64,000 nt of DNA from Streptomyces venezuelae (GCF_008642375.1 NZ_CP029194.1:1550001-1614000); one strand, 5' to 3'; numbered from the stretch's first letter, positions 50,902 to 60,089 are shown. The notes: generated from the letters alone by a model not told the origin. Program-made: numbers and translations.

Positions 50902-52128
50902 CTAGCGCGGTGCGGGGGTGGGCGGGGGTGTGGGTACGGGGGTGTAGACGGCGTTGTTCCGTGCGCTGTCCTCGACGGCGGCCAGGACGCGCTGGACCTG
51001 GAGGCCGTCGGCGAAGGAGGGTGCGGGGGCGGTGCCGTCGGCGATGGCGAGGACCAGGTCGCGGGCCTGGTGGGCGAAGGTGTGCTCGTAGCCGAGTCCG
51101 TGTCCGGGTGGCCACCAGCCCTCCAGGTACGGGTGGTCGGGTTCGGTCACGAGGATGCGGCGGAAGCCGGCGGTGGCGGCGGGCTCGGTGTGGTCGTGGA
51201 AGGAGAGTTCGTTGAGCCGCTCGAGGTCGAAGGCGAGGGAGCCGTTCTCGCCGTTGAGTTCCAGGCGGAGTGCGTTCTTGCGGCCGGCGGCCATGCGGGT
51301 GGCTTCGAAGGAGGCGAGTGCCCCGGAGGCGAGGCGGCCGGTGAAGAGGGCGGCGTCGTCGACGGTGACGGGGCCGTACGTCTCCGAGCCTGCTCCCCCG
51401 GCGAGGCCGCCGGCTGCGGCGCCCGCGAGGAGGGGCCGTTTGCGGACGAAGGTCTCGGTGAGCGCCGAGACTCCGACGAGTGGTTCTCCCGCGAGGTACT
51501 GGGCGAGGTCGACGGCGTGGGCGCCGAGGTCGCCGAGGGCGCCGGAGCCGGCGTGTTCGCGTTCCAGGCGCCAGGACAGGGGGAAGGCGCGGTCGACGAG
51601 CCAGTCCTGGAGGTAGGTGACGCGGATGTGCCGGAGTTCGCCGAGGCGTCCTTCGGCGATGAGTGTGTGTGCGTACGAGAGTGCGGGGACGCGGCGGTAG
51701 TTGAAGCCGACCATGGCGATCTGGCCGCGGGTGGCGGCGGTTTCGGCGGCTGCTGCCATCGCTTCGGCCTCGGCGACGGAGTTGGCGAGGGGTTTTTCGC
51801 AGAGGACGTGTTTGCCGGCTTCGAGGGCGGCGACGGCGATCTCCGCATGGCTGTCGCCCGGGGTGCAGATGTCGACGAGCTGGACGTCGTCGCGGGCGAT
51901 CAGGGCGCGCCAGTCGGTTTCGGCGGCGGCCCAGCCGTGGCGGCGGGCGGCGGCCCTGACGGCGTCGGGGTCGCGTCCGGCGACGGCGGCGAGGACGGGG
52001 CGCAGGGGCAGGTCGAAGGCGCGTCCGGCGGTGCGCCAGCCCTGTGAGTGGGCGGCGCCCATGAAGGCGTAGCCGACCATGCCGATGCCGAGGGCGGGTG
52101 GTGCGGTGCCGCTCTCCGTCGTGTCCAT
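50902..52128 (-). CDS. Gfo/Idh/MocA family oxidoreductase
   Basis: A 408-aa NAD(P)-dependent sugar or inositol dehydrogenase. The nucleotide loop is [16 protein letters not shown] (14-29); the CEKPLANS motif with catalytic Lys follows [13 protein letters not shown]; the C-terminal half holds [14 protein letters not shown] with the conserved Asp/His. GGAGGAACCGC precedes ATG 52128. It is part of the ABC-importer operon and probably oxidises the imported sugar. Confidence 0.92.
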   Translation of the reverse strand: MDTTESGTAPPALGIGMVGYAFMGAAHSQGWRTAGRAFDLPLRPVLAAVAGRDPDAVRAAARRHGWAAAETDWRALIARDDVQLVDICTPGDSHAEIAVAALEAGKHVLCEKPLANSVAEAEAMAAAAETAATRGQIAMVGFNYRRVPALSYAHTLIAEGRLGELRHIRVTYLQDWLVDRAFPLSWRLEREHAGSGALGDLGAHAVDLAQYLAGEPLVGVSALTETFVRKRPLLAGAAAGGLAGGAGSETYGPVTVDDAALFTGRLASGALASFEATRMAAGRKNALRLELNGENGSLAFDLERLNELSFHDHTEPAATAGFRRILVTEPDHPYLEGWWPPGHGLGYEHTFAHQARDLVLAIADGTAPAPSFADGLQVQRVLAAVEDSARNNAVYTPVPTPPPTPAPR

Positions 52129-52205
52129 GCGGTTCCTCCGTTTCGTGGTGCGGCGGTGTGCCGCTCCCGCGGGGTGGGCTCGGGGTGTCCGGCGGGTCGG
52201 GCCGG

Positions 52206-53249
52206 TCAGCTGAAGCCGGTGGGCAGGTATTCGTCGACGTTGTCCTTGGTGACGACGGCCGAGTAGAGGGTGATGGAGGCGGGGATCTCGAGTTCGGCCA
52301 TGCCGCCGATGCCCTTCTTCTGGGCGAGGGCGCGGGCGAGGTCGATGGCGGAGGCGGCCATGGTGGGCGGGTAGAGGACGGTGGCCTTGAGGACGCCGTC
52401 GTCGGCTTTGATGGCGTCCATGGCGGACTTGGCTCCGGCGCCGCCGACCATGAGGAAGTCCTTGCGGCCGGCCTGGGCGATGGCGCGGAGCGCGCCGACG
52501 CCCTGGTCGTCGTCGTGGTTCCAGAGGGCGTCGAACTTCGGTTGCGCCTGGAGGAGTTGGGCCATCTTGGCTTGGCCGGACTCGACGGTGAAGTCGGCGG
52601 CCTGGCGGGCGACCTTGCGGATGTTGGGGTAGTTCTTGAGGGCGTCGTCGAAGCCTTGGGTGCGTTGTCTGGTGAGTTCCAGGCTGTCCATGCCGGCGAG
52701 TTCGATCACGGTGGCGTTCGGCTTGTCCTTGAGCTGTTCGCCGATGAACCGGCCGGCGTTGAGGCCCATGCCGTAGTTGTCGCCGCCGATCCAGCAGCGG
52801 TAGGCCTGCGGGGAGGCGAAGACGCGGTCGAGGTTGACGACGGGGATGCCGGCGTTCATGGCCTGGAGGCCGACCTGGGTGAGGGCCTTGCCGTCGGCGG
52901 GGAGGATGACGAGGACGTCGACCTTCTTGTTGATGAGGGTCTGGACCTGGCCGATCTGGGCGGCGGTCTCGTTGGAGCCTTCGGTGATCTCGAGGGTGAC
53001 GTCGGCGTACTTCTTGGCGCGCTGCTGGGCGTTGTCGTTGATGGCGTTGAGCCAGCCATGGTCGGCCTGGGGGCCGGCGAAGCCGATGGTGACGGGGGTG
53101 CCGGGCTTGTCGTCGGTGCCGGGGGCGGGGGCGGAGCCTGCGGCGGGGGTCTGGTTCTTGGGTTCGTTGCTCGTGCAGGCGGTGAGGAGGGCTCCGGCGG
53201 AGACGGCCGCTCCGCCGAGGAGGAGGTGTCTGCGGCTGGTTTCGGGCAT
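52206..53249 (-). CDS. Periplasmic-type sugar-binding lipoprotein (ribose/xylose class)
   Basis: A 347-aa substrate-binding protein. A lipobox LLTAC ends the signal at about Cys25; an RRHLLLGG stretch at residues 6-13 makes Tat export likely. The Peripla_BP_4 domain follows: PVTIGFAGPQADHGWLNAIN, VDVLVILPADGKAL, GIPVVNLDRVF, ALWNHDDDQGVGALRAI. It delivers a monosaccharide-like ligand to the adjacent permease/ATPase. Confidence 0.92.
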   Translation of the reverse strand: MPETSRRHLLLGGAAVSAGALLTACTSNEPKNQTPAAGSAPAPGTDDKPGTPVTIGFAGPQADHGWLNAINDNAQQRAKKYADVTLEITEGSNETAAQIGQVQTLINKKVDVLVILPADGKALTQVGLQAMNAGIPVVNLDRVFASPQAYRCWIGGDNYGMGLNAGRFIGEQLKDKPNATVIELAGMDSLELTRQRTQGFDDALKNYPNIRKVARQAADFTVESGQAKMAQLLQAQPKFDALWNHDDDQGVGALRAIAQAGRKDFLMVGGAGAKSAMDAIKADDGVLKATVLYPPTMAASAIDLARALAQKKGIGGMAELEIPASITLYSAVVTKDNVDEYLPTGFS

Positions 53250-53375
53250 GGCGGTGGATCCCTTCTGGAGGGCGGGTTGCGCGAGGGGGATGGAGTGAGT
53301 GCGCGTGGGGAGGTGGGGGGCCGGGCGGGGAGGTGGAGTGCGGGGGGCGAGGTGGAAGTGGGTGCCGGGTGGGGG

Positions 53376-54377
53376 TCAGGTGTCGCTGTCGCGGGCCGAG
53401 CGGCGTTGGACGAGGACGGCGGCGACGATGATGGCGCCCTTGGCGATCTGCTGGACGTCGCTCTGCAGGTTGTTCAGGGCGAAGATGTTGGTGATGGTGG
53501 TGAAGACGAGGACGCCGAGGACGGAGCCGACGATGGTGCCGCGGCCGCCGCTGAGGAGGGTGCCGCCGATGATGGCGGCGGCGATGGCGTCGAGCTCGTA
53601 CAGGTTGCCGTTGGTGTTCTGGCCGGAGCCTGCGAGAACGATCAGCAGGAACGCGGCGATGCCGCAGCACAGTCCGGAGAGCACGTAGAGGAGGAGGCGC
53701 TGGCGGCGGACGTCGATGCCGGCGAGGCGGGCGGCCTCCGGGTTGCCGCCGACGGCGACGGTGCGGCGGCCGAAGGTGGTGCGGTTGAGGAGCAGCCAGC
53801 CGGCGGCGGTGACGGCGGCGAAGACGAGGACGAGCGGCGGGATGCCGAGGACGTAGGCGTCGGGGACGCCGAGGTCGAGGACGGCGTCGACGGTGACGAT
53901 CTGGGTGCGGCCGTCGGTGATCTGGAGGGCGAGGCCGCGGGCCGAGGCGAGCATGGCCAGGGTGGCGATGAAGGGGACCATTCCGCCGTACGCGATGAGG
54001 ACGCCGTTCACGAGTCCGCAGCCGACTCCGACGGCGACGGCCGTGAAGAGGATGCCGGCGAAGCCGAACTCCTGGGTGGCGAGGGTGGTGGCCCAGACGG
54101 AGGCGAGGGCGACGATCGCGCCGACGGACAGGTCGATGCCGCCGCTCGTGATGACGAAGGTCATGCCGACGGTGACGACGCCGATGACGGAGGCCTGGGT
54201 CAGGACGAGTTGGAGGTTGGAGGTGGCGAGGAACTCGGCGGGCCGGGTGAGGCCGCCGACGGTCACCAGGACGGCGAGGACGCCGAGCAGGGACAGGTTG
54301 CGGACGTCGGCCCTGATGCCGAGTGCCCGCCAACGGCTGTCCTCGGCCGGGGCCTTGGCCGGGGTGGTGAGGGTCAT
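53376..54377 (-). CDS. Ribose-type sugar ABC transporter permease
   Basis: A 333-aa RbsC-like membrane protein with about ten hydrophobic segments. Recognisable stretches are TFVITSGGIDLSVGAIVALA, NGVLIAYGGMVPFIATLAML and IAAAIIGGTLLSGGRGTIVG. Its ATG overlaps the TGA of the ATPase gene (ATGA). It forms the homodimeric channel of the importer. Confidence 0.94.
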   Translation of the reverse strand: MTLTTPAKAPAEDSRWRALGIRADVRNLSLLGVLAVLVTVGGLTRPAEFLATSNLQLVLTQASVIGVVTVGMTFVITSGGIDLSVGAIVALASVWATTLATQEFGFAGILFTAVAVGVGCGLVNGVLIAYGGMVPFIATLAMLASARGLALQITDGRTQIVTVDAVLDLGVPDAYVLGIPPLVLVFAAVTAAGWLLLNRTTFGRRTVAVGGNPEAARLAGIDVRRQRLLLYVLSGLCCGIAAFLLIVLAGSGQNTNGNLYELDAIAAAIIGGTLLSGGRGTIVGSVLGVLVFTTITNIFALNNLQSDVQQIAKGAIIVAAVLVQRRSARDSDT

Positions 54378-55924
54378 GCGGTCGGGCTCCCTTCCATCAC
54401 GAGGTCGAGTACGCGGTGTTCGTCGAGGTCGCAGGCGGGTGCCGTGTGGACGACGCGGCCTTCGCGGAGGACCAGGACGCGGTCGGCGAGGCCGAGGACC
54501 TCGGGGACCTCGCTGGAGACGAGGAGGACGGCGAGGCCTTCGTCGGCGAGGCGGCGGATGACGGCGTAGAGCTCGGCGCGGGCGCCGACGTCGACACCGC
54601 GGGTGGGTTCGTCGAGGAGGAGGACGCGGCAGCCTCGGAGCAGCCAGCGGGCGAGGACGGCTTTCTGCTGGTTGCCGCCGGAGAGGGTGCGGACGGGGGC
54701 CGCGGGCCGGTCGGGGCGGAGGGAGAGGGTGCGGGTGGCGGCGCGGGCGGCGTGGCGTTCCGCGGCGCGGTCGAGCCAGCCTGCGCGGGAGAAGCGGGCG
54801 AGGGTGGAGACGGAGACGTTGCTGGTGACGGATTCGAGGAGGAGCAGGCCTTGGGCCTTGCGTTCCTCGGGTGCGAGGCCGAGTCCGGCGCGGACGGCGG
54901 CGGGGACGCTGCCGGGCCGCAGGGGCCGGCCGTCGACGAGGACGCGTCCCGCTGTGGGTCGCCGTGCTCCGTAGACGGTCTCCAGGATCTCGGAGCGGCC
55001 TGAGCCGACGAGGCCGGCGAGGCCGACGATCTCCCCGGGGCGGAGTTCCAGGTCGATGGCCTCGAACTCGCCGTGTCTGGTGAGGCCTTGGACCTGGAGG
55101 ACAGGTGGGGTGGTGGGTGGGTGCGCGGGTCGGTCGGGGAAGACGTACGGGAGGTCCCTGCCGGTCATGAGGGCGACGACGTCGCGGGTGGGGGTGGTGG
55201 CGGGCAGTCCGCGGGCGACGGCCCGGCCGTCCTTGAGGACGGTGACGCGGTCGCCGATGCGGCGGATCTCCTCCAGGCGGTGGGAGATGTAGACGACGGC
55301 GACGCCGGCGGCGGTGAGGTCGGCGACGATGCGGAAGAGGTTGGCGACCTCGTCGGGGTCGAGGGCGGCGGAGGGTTCGTCCATGACGATGAGGCGGACG
55401 TCGTGGGAGAGGGCGCGGGCCATCGAGACGATCTGCCTTTGGGCGGCGGAGAGTTCGCGGACGTGGCGGGCCGGGTCGATCTCGGGGTGGCCGAGGCGGG
55501 TGAGGAGGGCGGTGGTGGCGGTGCGTGCGGTGCGGCTCTTGACGAAGCCGGCGGTGGCGGGTTCGTGGCCGAGGTGGATGTTCTCGGCGACGGTGAGGCC
55601 TTCGACGAGGTCGAGTTCCTGGTAGATGGTGGCGATGCCGAGGCGGACGGCGGCGCTGGGGGTGCGGAGCCGGACGGGTTCGCCGTTCCAGGTGATGCGG
55701 CCGGCGTCGGGCTGGTGGGCGCCGGCGAGGACCTTGATGAGGGTGGATTTGCCGGCGCCGTTCTGGCCGAGGAGGCAGTGGACCTCGCCGGGGGTGACTT
55801 CCAGGTCGACGCCGTCGAGGGCGCGGACGCCGGGGAAGGACTTGGTGATGCCGGACATGGTGAGCAGGGGTGGTTGTTGTGGGGGCGCCGTGTGTTGTTG
55901 GGGCGCGGTGTGTTCTTGGGGCAT
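54374..55924 (-). CDS. Sugar ABC transporter ATP-binding protein (RbsA-like, two domains)
   Basis: A 516-aa tandem ATPase. The first domain has GQNGAGKST, the signature LSAAQRQ and VMDEPSAALD. The second has a degenerate Walker A (GLVGSGRSE), LSGGNQQKAVLARWLL and LLLDEPTRGVD, as usual in RbsA/MglA/XylG proteins. The start is ATG 55924; ATG 55858 (MSGITKSF) matches relatives equally well and would drop a Gln/Pro-rich 22-residue extension. Confidence 0.93.
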   Translation of the reverse strand: MPQEHTAPQQHTAPPQQPPLLTMSGITKSFPGVRALDGVDLEVTPGEVHCLLGQNGAGKSTLIKVLAGAHQPDAGRITWNGEPVRLRTPSAAVRLGIATIYQELDLVEGLTVAENIHLGHEPATAGFVKSRTARTATTALLTRLGHPEIDPARHVRELSAAQRQIVSMARALSHDVRLIVMDEPSAALDPDEVANLFRIVADLTAAGVAVVYISHRLEEIRRIGDRVTVLKDGRAVARGLPATTPTRDVVALMTGRDLPYVFPDRPAHPPTTPPVLQVQGLTRHGEFEAIDLELRPGEIVGLAGLVGSGRSEILETVYGARRPTAGRVLVDGRPLRPGSVPAAVRAGLGLAPEERKAQGLLLLESVTSNVSVSTLARFSRAGWLDRAAERHAARAATRTLSLRPDRPAAPVRTLSGGNQQKAVLARWLLRGCRVLLLDEPTRGVDVGARAELYAVIRRLADEGLAVLLVSSEVPEVLGLADRVLVLREGRVVHTAPACDLDEHRVLDLVMEGSPTA

Positions 55925-55965
55925 GGCGGAGGTCCCCTCGGCGGGTGCGGGTGGCGCCTGGGCGA

Positions 55966-56029
55966 GTGGGGGCTGAGGTGGGTGGGGGCTGCGGTGCGTG
56001 GGGGCTGCGGTGCGTGGGGGCTGAGGTGG
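55966..56029. repeat. Four tandem copies of a 16-bp unit
   Basis: GTGGGGGCTGAGGTGG and its variant GTGGGGGCTGCGGTGC alternate in the order A-B-B-A between the ROK gene and the importer operon. The array lies in the presumed 5' leader of the importer mRNA. The remaining part of this 264-bp gap (to 56188) has a stem-loop at about 56067-56092 and no gene. Confidence 0.8.
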
Positions 56030-56066
56030 GTGGGCGGGTGCGGCTCGGTGGGTGGTTTGTGCCCGC

Positions 56067-56092
56067 CCTCCCCCAGAGCTTCGCCTGGGAGG
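56067..56092 (-). terminator. Imperfect stem-loop after the ROK gene
   Basis: CCTCCC...CCAG and CCTGGGAGG pair around AGCTTCG with a small bulge. It is 97 bp downstream of the ROK stop on the minus strand and could end that transcript; it also resembles a palindrome type repeated in Streptomyces intergenic DNA. Confidence 0.4.
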
Positions 56093-56188
56093 TACCCCCA
56101 GCCCTTGCGGAACGTATGCCTACACACCACCCAGCGACTGCGCCGGCGAGCTACGGCTGCCGGTTACGGCGGGAGAGTGGTGGTCGCT

Positions 56189-57379
56189 CTACGCCGGGGA
56201 GAAGAGGTGGTCGCTGATGAGGCGGGCCGCGCCGGTCACTCCGGCGGTCTGGCCGAGCTCTCCGAGGACGATGGGGAGGTTGTTGGTGGCCAGGGGCAGG
56301 GACTGCCGGTAGACCTGGGTGCGGACACTGGCGAGGAGGTTGTGACCGAGGCCGGTGACGCCGCCGCCGATCACCACCAGACCGGGGTTGAAGAAGCTGA
56401 CGAGTCCGGCGATGACCTGCCCGACCCGGTTGCCGCCCTCGCGGATGAGGGCGAGTGAGGCGGCGTCGCCGGCGGCGGCGGCCGCGGCGACGTCGACCGC
56501 GGTGAGCCGGCCGGCCGCCGTGAGGCGGGCCGCGAGCTCCTCCGACCTGCCGCCGCGCGCCGCGTCCTCGGCGTCGCGGGCCAGGGCGGCGCCGCTGAAG
56601 TGGGCTTCCAGGCAGCCCGTGTTGCCGCAGGCGCAGGGGCGGCCGTCGGGGTCGACCTGGATGTGGCCGATGTCGCCGGCGCTGCCCGTCGTACCGCGGT
56701 AGACCTCGCCGCCGACGACGATGCCGCAGCCGATGCCGGTGCCGATCTTGATGCAGAGGAAGTCGCCGACGGAGCGGGCGACGCCCGCGTGCTGTTCCCC
56801 CATGGCCATGAGGTTCACGTCGTTGTCGACCATGACGGGGCAGCCGAGTTCCTGGCTGAGGGCCTCCCTGACGGGGAAGCCGTCCCAGCCGGGCATGATC
56901 GGCGGGGCGACCGGGATGCCTTCGGGGAAGCGGACGGGTCCGGGGACGCCGATCCCGGCGCCGTCGAAGCCTTCGGCGAGGCCCGTGTCGCGGAGCTTCG
57001 CCGCCATCGACAGGGCCTGTTCGAAGACGGCGACGGGTCCGTCGCGGACGTCCATGGGGTGGTTGAGGTGTCCGAGCACCTCCAACTCGGCGTTGGTGAC
57101 GGCGACATCGACGGAGGTGGCGCCGATGTCGATGCCGAGGAAGCGGAGTTCGGGTGCGAGGCGGATGTTGTGGGAGCGGCGGCCGCCCCGGGAGGCGGCG
57201 AGGCCGTCGGCGACGACGAGTCCGGTCTCCAGGAGGCGGTCGACCTCGACGGCGAGCTTGGATCGGGAGAGGTCGATCTGATCGCCCAGCTGGGCGCGGG
57301 AGTTGGGGCCTCCGTCGCGCAGCAGGCGGAGGAGTCGTGCCTGGTGCTTGTTGGCGGGTCGTGCCGTCATGCGTCTCAC
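56189..57379 (-). CDS. ROK family transcriptional regulator
   Basis: A 396-aa repressor-type ROK protein. A winged HTH covers about 10-62 (ARLLRLLRDGGPNSRAQLG ... LSRSKLAVEVDRLLE). The sugar-kinase-fold domain begins LGIDIGATSVDVAVT; it has MVDNDVNLMAMGEQ, IGTGIGCGIVVGG, the GHIQVDPDG segment and the zinc motif CACGNTGCLE. GTG 57379 has GGGAGG five bases upstream; ATG 57370 is the alternative. It heads the sugar locus and probably represses the importer operon in response to its sugar. Confidence 0.92.
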   Translation of the reverse strand: MRRMTARPANKHQARLLRLLRDGGPNSRAQLGDQIDLSRSKLAVEVDRLLETGLVVADGLAASRGGRRSHNIRLAPELRFLGIDIGATSVDVAVTNAELEVLGHLNHPMDVRDGPVAVFEQALSMAAKLRDTGLAEGFDGAGIGVPGPVRFPEGIPVAPPIMPGWDGFPVREALSQELGCPVMVDNDVNLMAMGEQHAGVARSVGDFLCIKIGTGIGCGIVVGGEVYRGTTGSAGDIGHIQVDPDGRPCACGNTGCLEAHFSGAALARDAEDAARGGRSEELAARLTAAGRLTAVDVAAAAAAGDAASLALIREGGNRVGQVIAGLVSFFNPGLVVIGGGVTGLGHNLLASVRTQVYRQSLPLATNNLPIVLGELGQTAGVTGAARLISDHLFSPA

Positions 57380-57450
57380 GCGCCCCTCCCTCTCGTCGCA
57401 CGCTCTCCTTCGGGCTTTCGGCAGGAACGTAGCAGTGGGGTTCCGGGGTG

Positions 57451-57487
57451 GGAAGAAGTTGCGCAGGATTCCGGGCAGACTTTTTCC
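57451..57487. promoter_or_regulatory. Candidate ROK operator / promoter region
   Basis: GGAAGAAGT (57451-57459) and ACTTTTTCC (57479-57487) form an inverted repeat matching at eight of nine positions with a 19-bp spacer, 72 bp upstream of the ROK start. The A/T-rich arms stand out in this DNA and suit an autoregulatory site. The rest of the 170-bp gap is featureless. Confidence 0.45.
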
Positions 57488-57549
57488 AGAGCGAGGACAA
57501 AGGGAGGGTGTGGCGGGAGGAAGGGGGTGTGGGGTTGTGGCTTCGGTGG

Positions 57550-58209
57550 TCAGTGGACCTCGACGAGGCGGGCCGAGACCACCACGTTGCCCTCGTAGCC
57601 GTTCTCCTGGGTGAAGGTGCCGCCGCAGGTGATGAGCCGCAGCTCGGGTAGACCGGAGTCGCCGTAGACCCGTTCGGCGGGGAAGCCTTCCTTGGGGACG
57701 ACCTCGACCCCGTACACGGCGAAGACCGCGGTCCGGCCGTCGCGGCGGACGATCTCCACGCGGTGGCCCTTGCCGAGGGCGCCGAGGTCGTAGAAGACGG
57801 CCCGGCCGCTGGGGGTGTCGACATGGCCGACGACGACGGCTGTGCCGCGTTCGCCGGGGGTGACCGCGCCGGTGAACCAGCCGGTGAGGTGGTCGTCCTC
57901 GGGTGGTGGGGCCTCGATCCAGCCGTCCGCGTCGAGGCCGACCTCCGTGACGGGCGCGTCGACCCGGACGGCCGGGACGCGGACCCGGACGGGCGGGGAG
58001 GCCGGCAGCGGATCGGGTACGGAGTCGGGGGCGGCGGGTCCCGTGCCGGCGGCCAGGGTCCCGTCGGGGGCGGCGACGGCGAGGGGCTGCGGGGGGCCTT
58101 CGGCGCGGAGCTCCTCCGCGCCGCCGCGCACGAGGTGCACGCCGATCAGGAGGACGACGGCTATGACGCCCCAGGCGCCACGCGTCCCCGTTCGGTTCGA
58201 CCCCTGCAC
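57550..58209 (-). CDS. Class F sortase
   Basis: A 219-aa membrane-anchored transpeptidase. One N-terminal transmembrane helix (about 12-28) and a Pro-rich spacer lead to the sortase barrel with His129 (VVVGHVDTPSG), Cys195 (LRLITCGGTF) and an Arg in the last strand (NVVVSARL). GTG 58209 is preferred because GGAGAAG lies seven bases upstream; GTG 58269 is also in frame. Class F sortases are actinobacterial and their sorting signals vary. The adjacent small surface protein is a likely companion. Confidence 0.92.
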   Translation of the reverse strand: MQGSNRTGTRGAWGVIAVVLLIGVHLVRGGAEELRAEGPPQPLAVAAPDGTLAAGTGPAAPDSVPDPLPASPPVRVRVPAVRVDAPVTEVGLDADGWIEAPPPEDDHLTGWFTGAVTPGERGTAVVVGHVDTPSGRAVFYDLGALGKGHRVEIVRRDGRTAVFAVYGVEVVPKEGFPAERVYGDSGLPELRLITCGGTFTQENGYEGNVVVSARLVEVH

Positions 58210-58313
58210 CGCCGTACTTCTCCGTTTCCGCGTGAGGTGTTGGCGCCCCTCCGCCCCGGCCCTCGTCACGCCGGGGTGGAGGGGCAGTCTCGGGCCCCTG
58301 GCGGCGGCTGCCG

Positions 58314-58874
58314 TCAGAGGCTGCCGCCGGCGCCGCGGCGGCGGGTCAGGACGACGGCGGCGCCGAGCGCTCCGGCGATCAGCACGACACCCGTGACGAG
58401 TTCGGTGGCGCCGAGTCCTTCGTCGGCGGCACCGGCCTCGGAGCCGTACCCGGCCTTCACGCCCTTGTGGGCGCCGGGGGACGTGTCGGGTCCCTTGACG
58501 TTCCCCGTGTCGTGGGCCGGGCCGCCGGACGCGGCGATGGTGAGGCTCGCGGTGCCGCGCTCGCCCTTGCAGTCGAAGGTGATGTCGTAGCGGGCGCCGG
58601 CCTTGGCGTCGAAGTCGATCGTGGCGGTGCCCGAGCGGCCCTCGCTGAGGGTCACCGTGTCGAAGACGCCGGAGGTGACGGTCACGGACGGCACTTCGCA
58701 GCCGTCGGAGGTGAGGGTGACGGTGCCGCCGGGGGCGACCGTCGCGGGCGTCACGGAGAACCCGAACGATGTGATGTTCGGTTCGTTCTCCTCCGCCAGG
58801 GCCGTCGGCGCCGCCGCGAGCCCCAGGGCCGCGGCGCAGAGCAGGGCGGCGGACGCGGTACGTATCGCGCGCAT
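58314..58874 (-). CDS. Small secreted surface protein with C-terminal membrane anchor
   Basis: A 186-aa protein: signal peptide 1-27 (ending PTALA), one Ig-like beta domain (about 30-115, FGFSVTPATVAPGGTVTLTS) with two cysteines that can form a disulfide, a Gly-rich linker, a transmembrane helix (about 155-177) and a RRRGAGGSL tail. No LPxTG or LAxTG motif precedes the helix. Located 104 bp upstream of the sortase gene on the same strand. It may be a membrane-retained partner, not a sorted substrate. Confidence 0.82.
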   Translation of the reverse strand: MRAIRTASAALLCAAALGLAAAPTALAEENEPNITSFGFSVTPATVAPGGTVTLTSDGCEVPSVTVTSGVFDTVTLSEGRSGTATIDFDAKAGARYDITFDCKGERGTASLTIAASGGPAHDTGNVKGPDTSPGAHKGVKAGYGSEAGAADEGLGATELVTGVVLIAGALGAAVVLTRRRGAGGSL

Positions 58875-59082
58875 GACGGTCCTCCCGATCACGCGAGGGT
58901 GCTGGGGCGGAGCGATTCCGCGCCCGGGTGCTGCACGACCCTCATCGCGATCGAAGCTAGGTGCGCCCCCGGCGCGCCGCCACCGGGCTCCGCCGAACGG
59001 GGCACGACCGTCCGCGCGGGGGCAGGGGTCCCGGGTACGGCCCCGGCTCGACGCCGGCACGGCCCCGGCCGGTCCACCGCTC

Positions 59083-59117
59083 GGCCCCGGCACGGGCCCC
59101 AGGCAGGGGCCGGGGCC
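59083..59117. terminator. GC-rich stem-loop downstream of ketoacyl-ACP synthase III
   Basis: GGCCCCGG (59083-59090) and GCCCC (59096-59100) pair with GGGGCCGGGGCC (59106-59117), leaving a five-base bulge. It lies 12 bp beyond the stop of the minus-strand synthase gene. No gene is seen in the 255 bp between 58875 and 59129. Confidence 0.55.
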
Positions 59118-59129
59118 GCGCGTTCCGCC

Positions 59130-60089
59130 TTACGGGACCCGGATGACCTGTCCCGCGTACGACAGGTTGCCGCCGAAGCCGAAGAGCAGCACCGGGGCGC
59201 CGGAGGGCAGTTCGCCGCGCTCGACGAGCTTGGCCAGGGCCAGCGGGATCGAGGCGGCGGAGGTGTTGCCGGAGTCGACGACGTCGCGGGCGACGATCGC
59301 GTTGACGGCGCCGATCTTCGCCGCGAGCGGTTCGATGATCCGCAGGTTGGCCTGGTGCAGGACCACGCCCGCGAGCTCCTCGGGGGCGATGCCGGAACGC
59401 TCGCAGGTCTTCCGGGCGAGTGCGGGGAGCTGCTGGGTGGCCCAGCGGTAGACGGACTGGCCCTCCTGGGCGAAGACCGGCGGGGTGCCCTCGATCCGGA
59501 CGGCGTTGCCCATCTCGGGGACGGATCCCCACAGGACGGGGCCGATGCCGGGCGTGTCCCGGGCCTCGGCGTCGTCCACGGCCTCGACGATCGCGGCGCC
59601 CGCGCCGTCGCCGACGAGGACGCAGGTGGTGCGGTCCGTCCAGTCGCACACCTCGGTCATCTTGTCGGCGCCGATGACCAGGACGCGTCGGGCGCCCCCG
59701 GCCCGTACGGCGTGGTCGGCGGTGGCCAGGGCGTGGGTGAAGCCCGCGCAGACCACGTTCAGGTCCATGGTCGCGGGCGACGACTTCATGCCGAGGCGGG
59801 CGGCGACGCGGGCCGCCGTGTTGGGCGAGCGGTCGATCGCGGTGGAGGTGGCGACGAGGACGAGGTCGATGTCGTCCGGGGCGAGCCCGGCGGCGGCCAG
59901 GGCCTTGCCTGCGGCGTGGGCGGCGAGCTCGTCGACGGGCTCGTCGGGTCCGGCGACGTGCCGGGTGCGGATGCCGACCCGGCTGGTGATCCACGCGTCG
60001 TCGGTGTCGACCAGTTCCGCGAGGTCGTGGTTGGTGAGCACCTTCGCGGGCTGGTAGTGCCCAAGCGCGGCGATGCGAGTGCCCGTCAT
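59130..60089 (-). CDS. Beta-ketoacyl-ACP synthase III (FabH-like)
   Basis: A 319-aa thiolase-fold condensing enzyme joining an acyl-CoA starter to malonyl-ACP. The catalytic triad is Cys114 (LNVVCAGFTHAL), His245 (VVLHQANLRI) and Asn275 (VDSGNTSAAS). DDAWITSRVGIRTRH and GDGAGAAIVEA are as in FabH. It stands alone, not among fatty-acid genes, so it may be a secondary paralogue for another starter unit. ATG 60089; it diverges from fdhD across 235 bp that hold both promoters and no gene. Confidence 0.92.
   Translation of the reverse strand: MTGTRIAALGHYQPAKVLTNHDLAELVDTDDAWITSRVGIRTRHVAGPDEPVDELAAHAAGKALAAAGLAPDDIDLVLVATSTAIDRSPNTAARVAARLGMKSSPATMDLNVVCAGFTHALATADHAVRAGGARRVLVIGADKMTEVCDWTDRTTCVLVGDGAGAAIVEAVDDAEARDTPGIGPVLWGSVPEMGNAVRIEGTPPVFAQEGQSVYRWATQQLPALARKTCERSGIAPEELAGVVLHQANLRIIEPLAAKIGAVNAIVARDVVDSGNTSAASIPLALAKLVERGELPSGAPVLLFGFGGNLSYAGQVIRVP

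Noticed and set aside
53210..53249. Reading the ABC binding protein as a simple Tat-secreted soluble protein because of its RR motif
   Set aside because: A clear lipobox with Cys follows, so a lipoprotein, possibly Tat-exported, is the better call.
50902..54333. A 1,143-codon minus-strand frame running through the oxidoreductase, binding protein and part of the permease
   Set aside because: Only the last 408 codons show protein-like sequence. The rest is Arg/Pro/His-rich shadow of the genes in other frames, caused by high GC.
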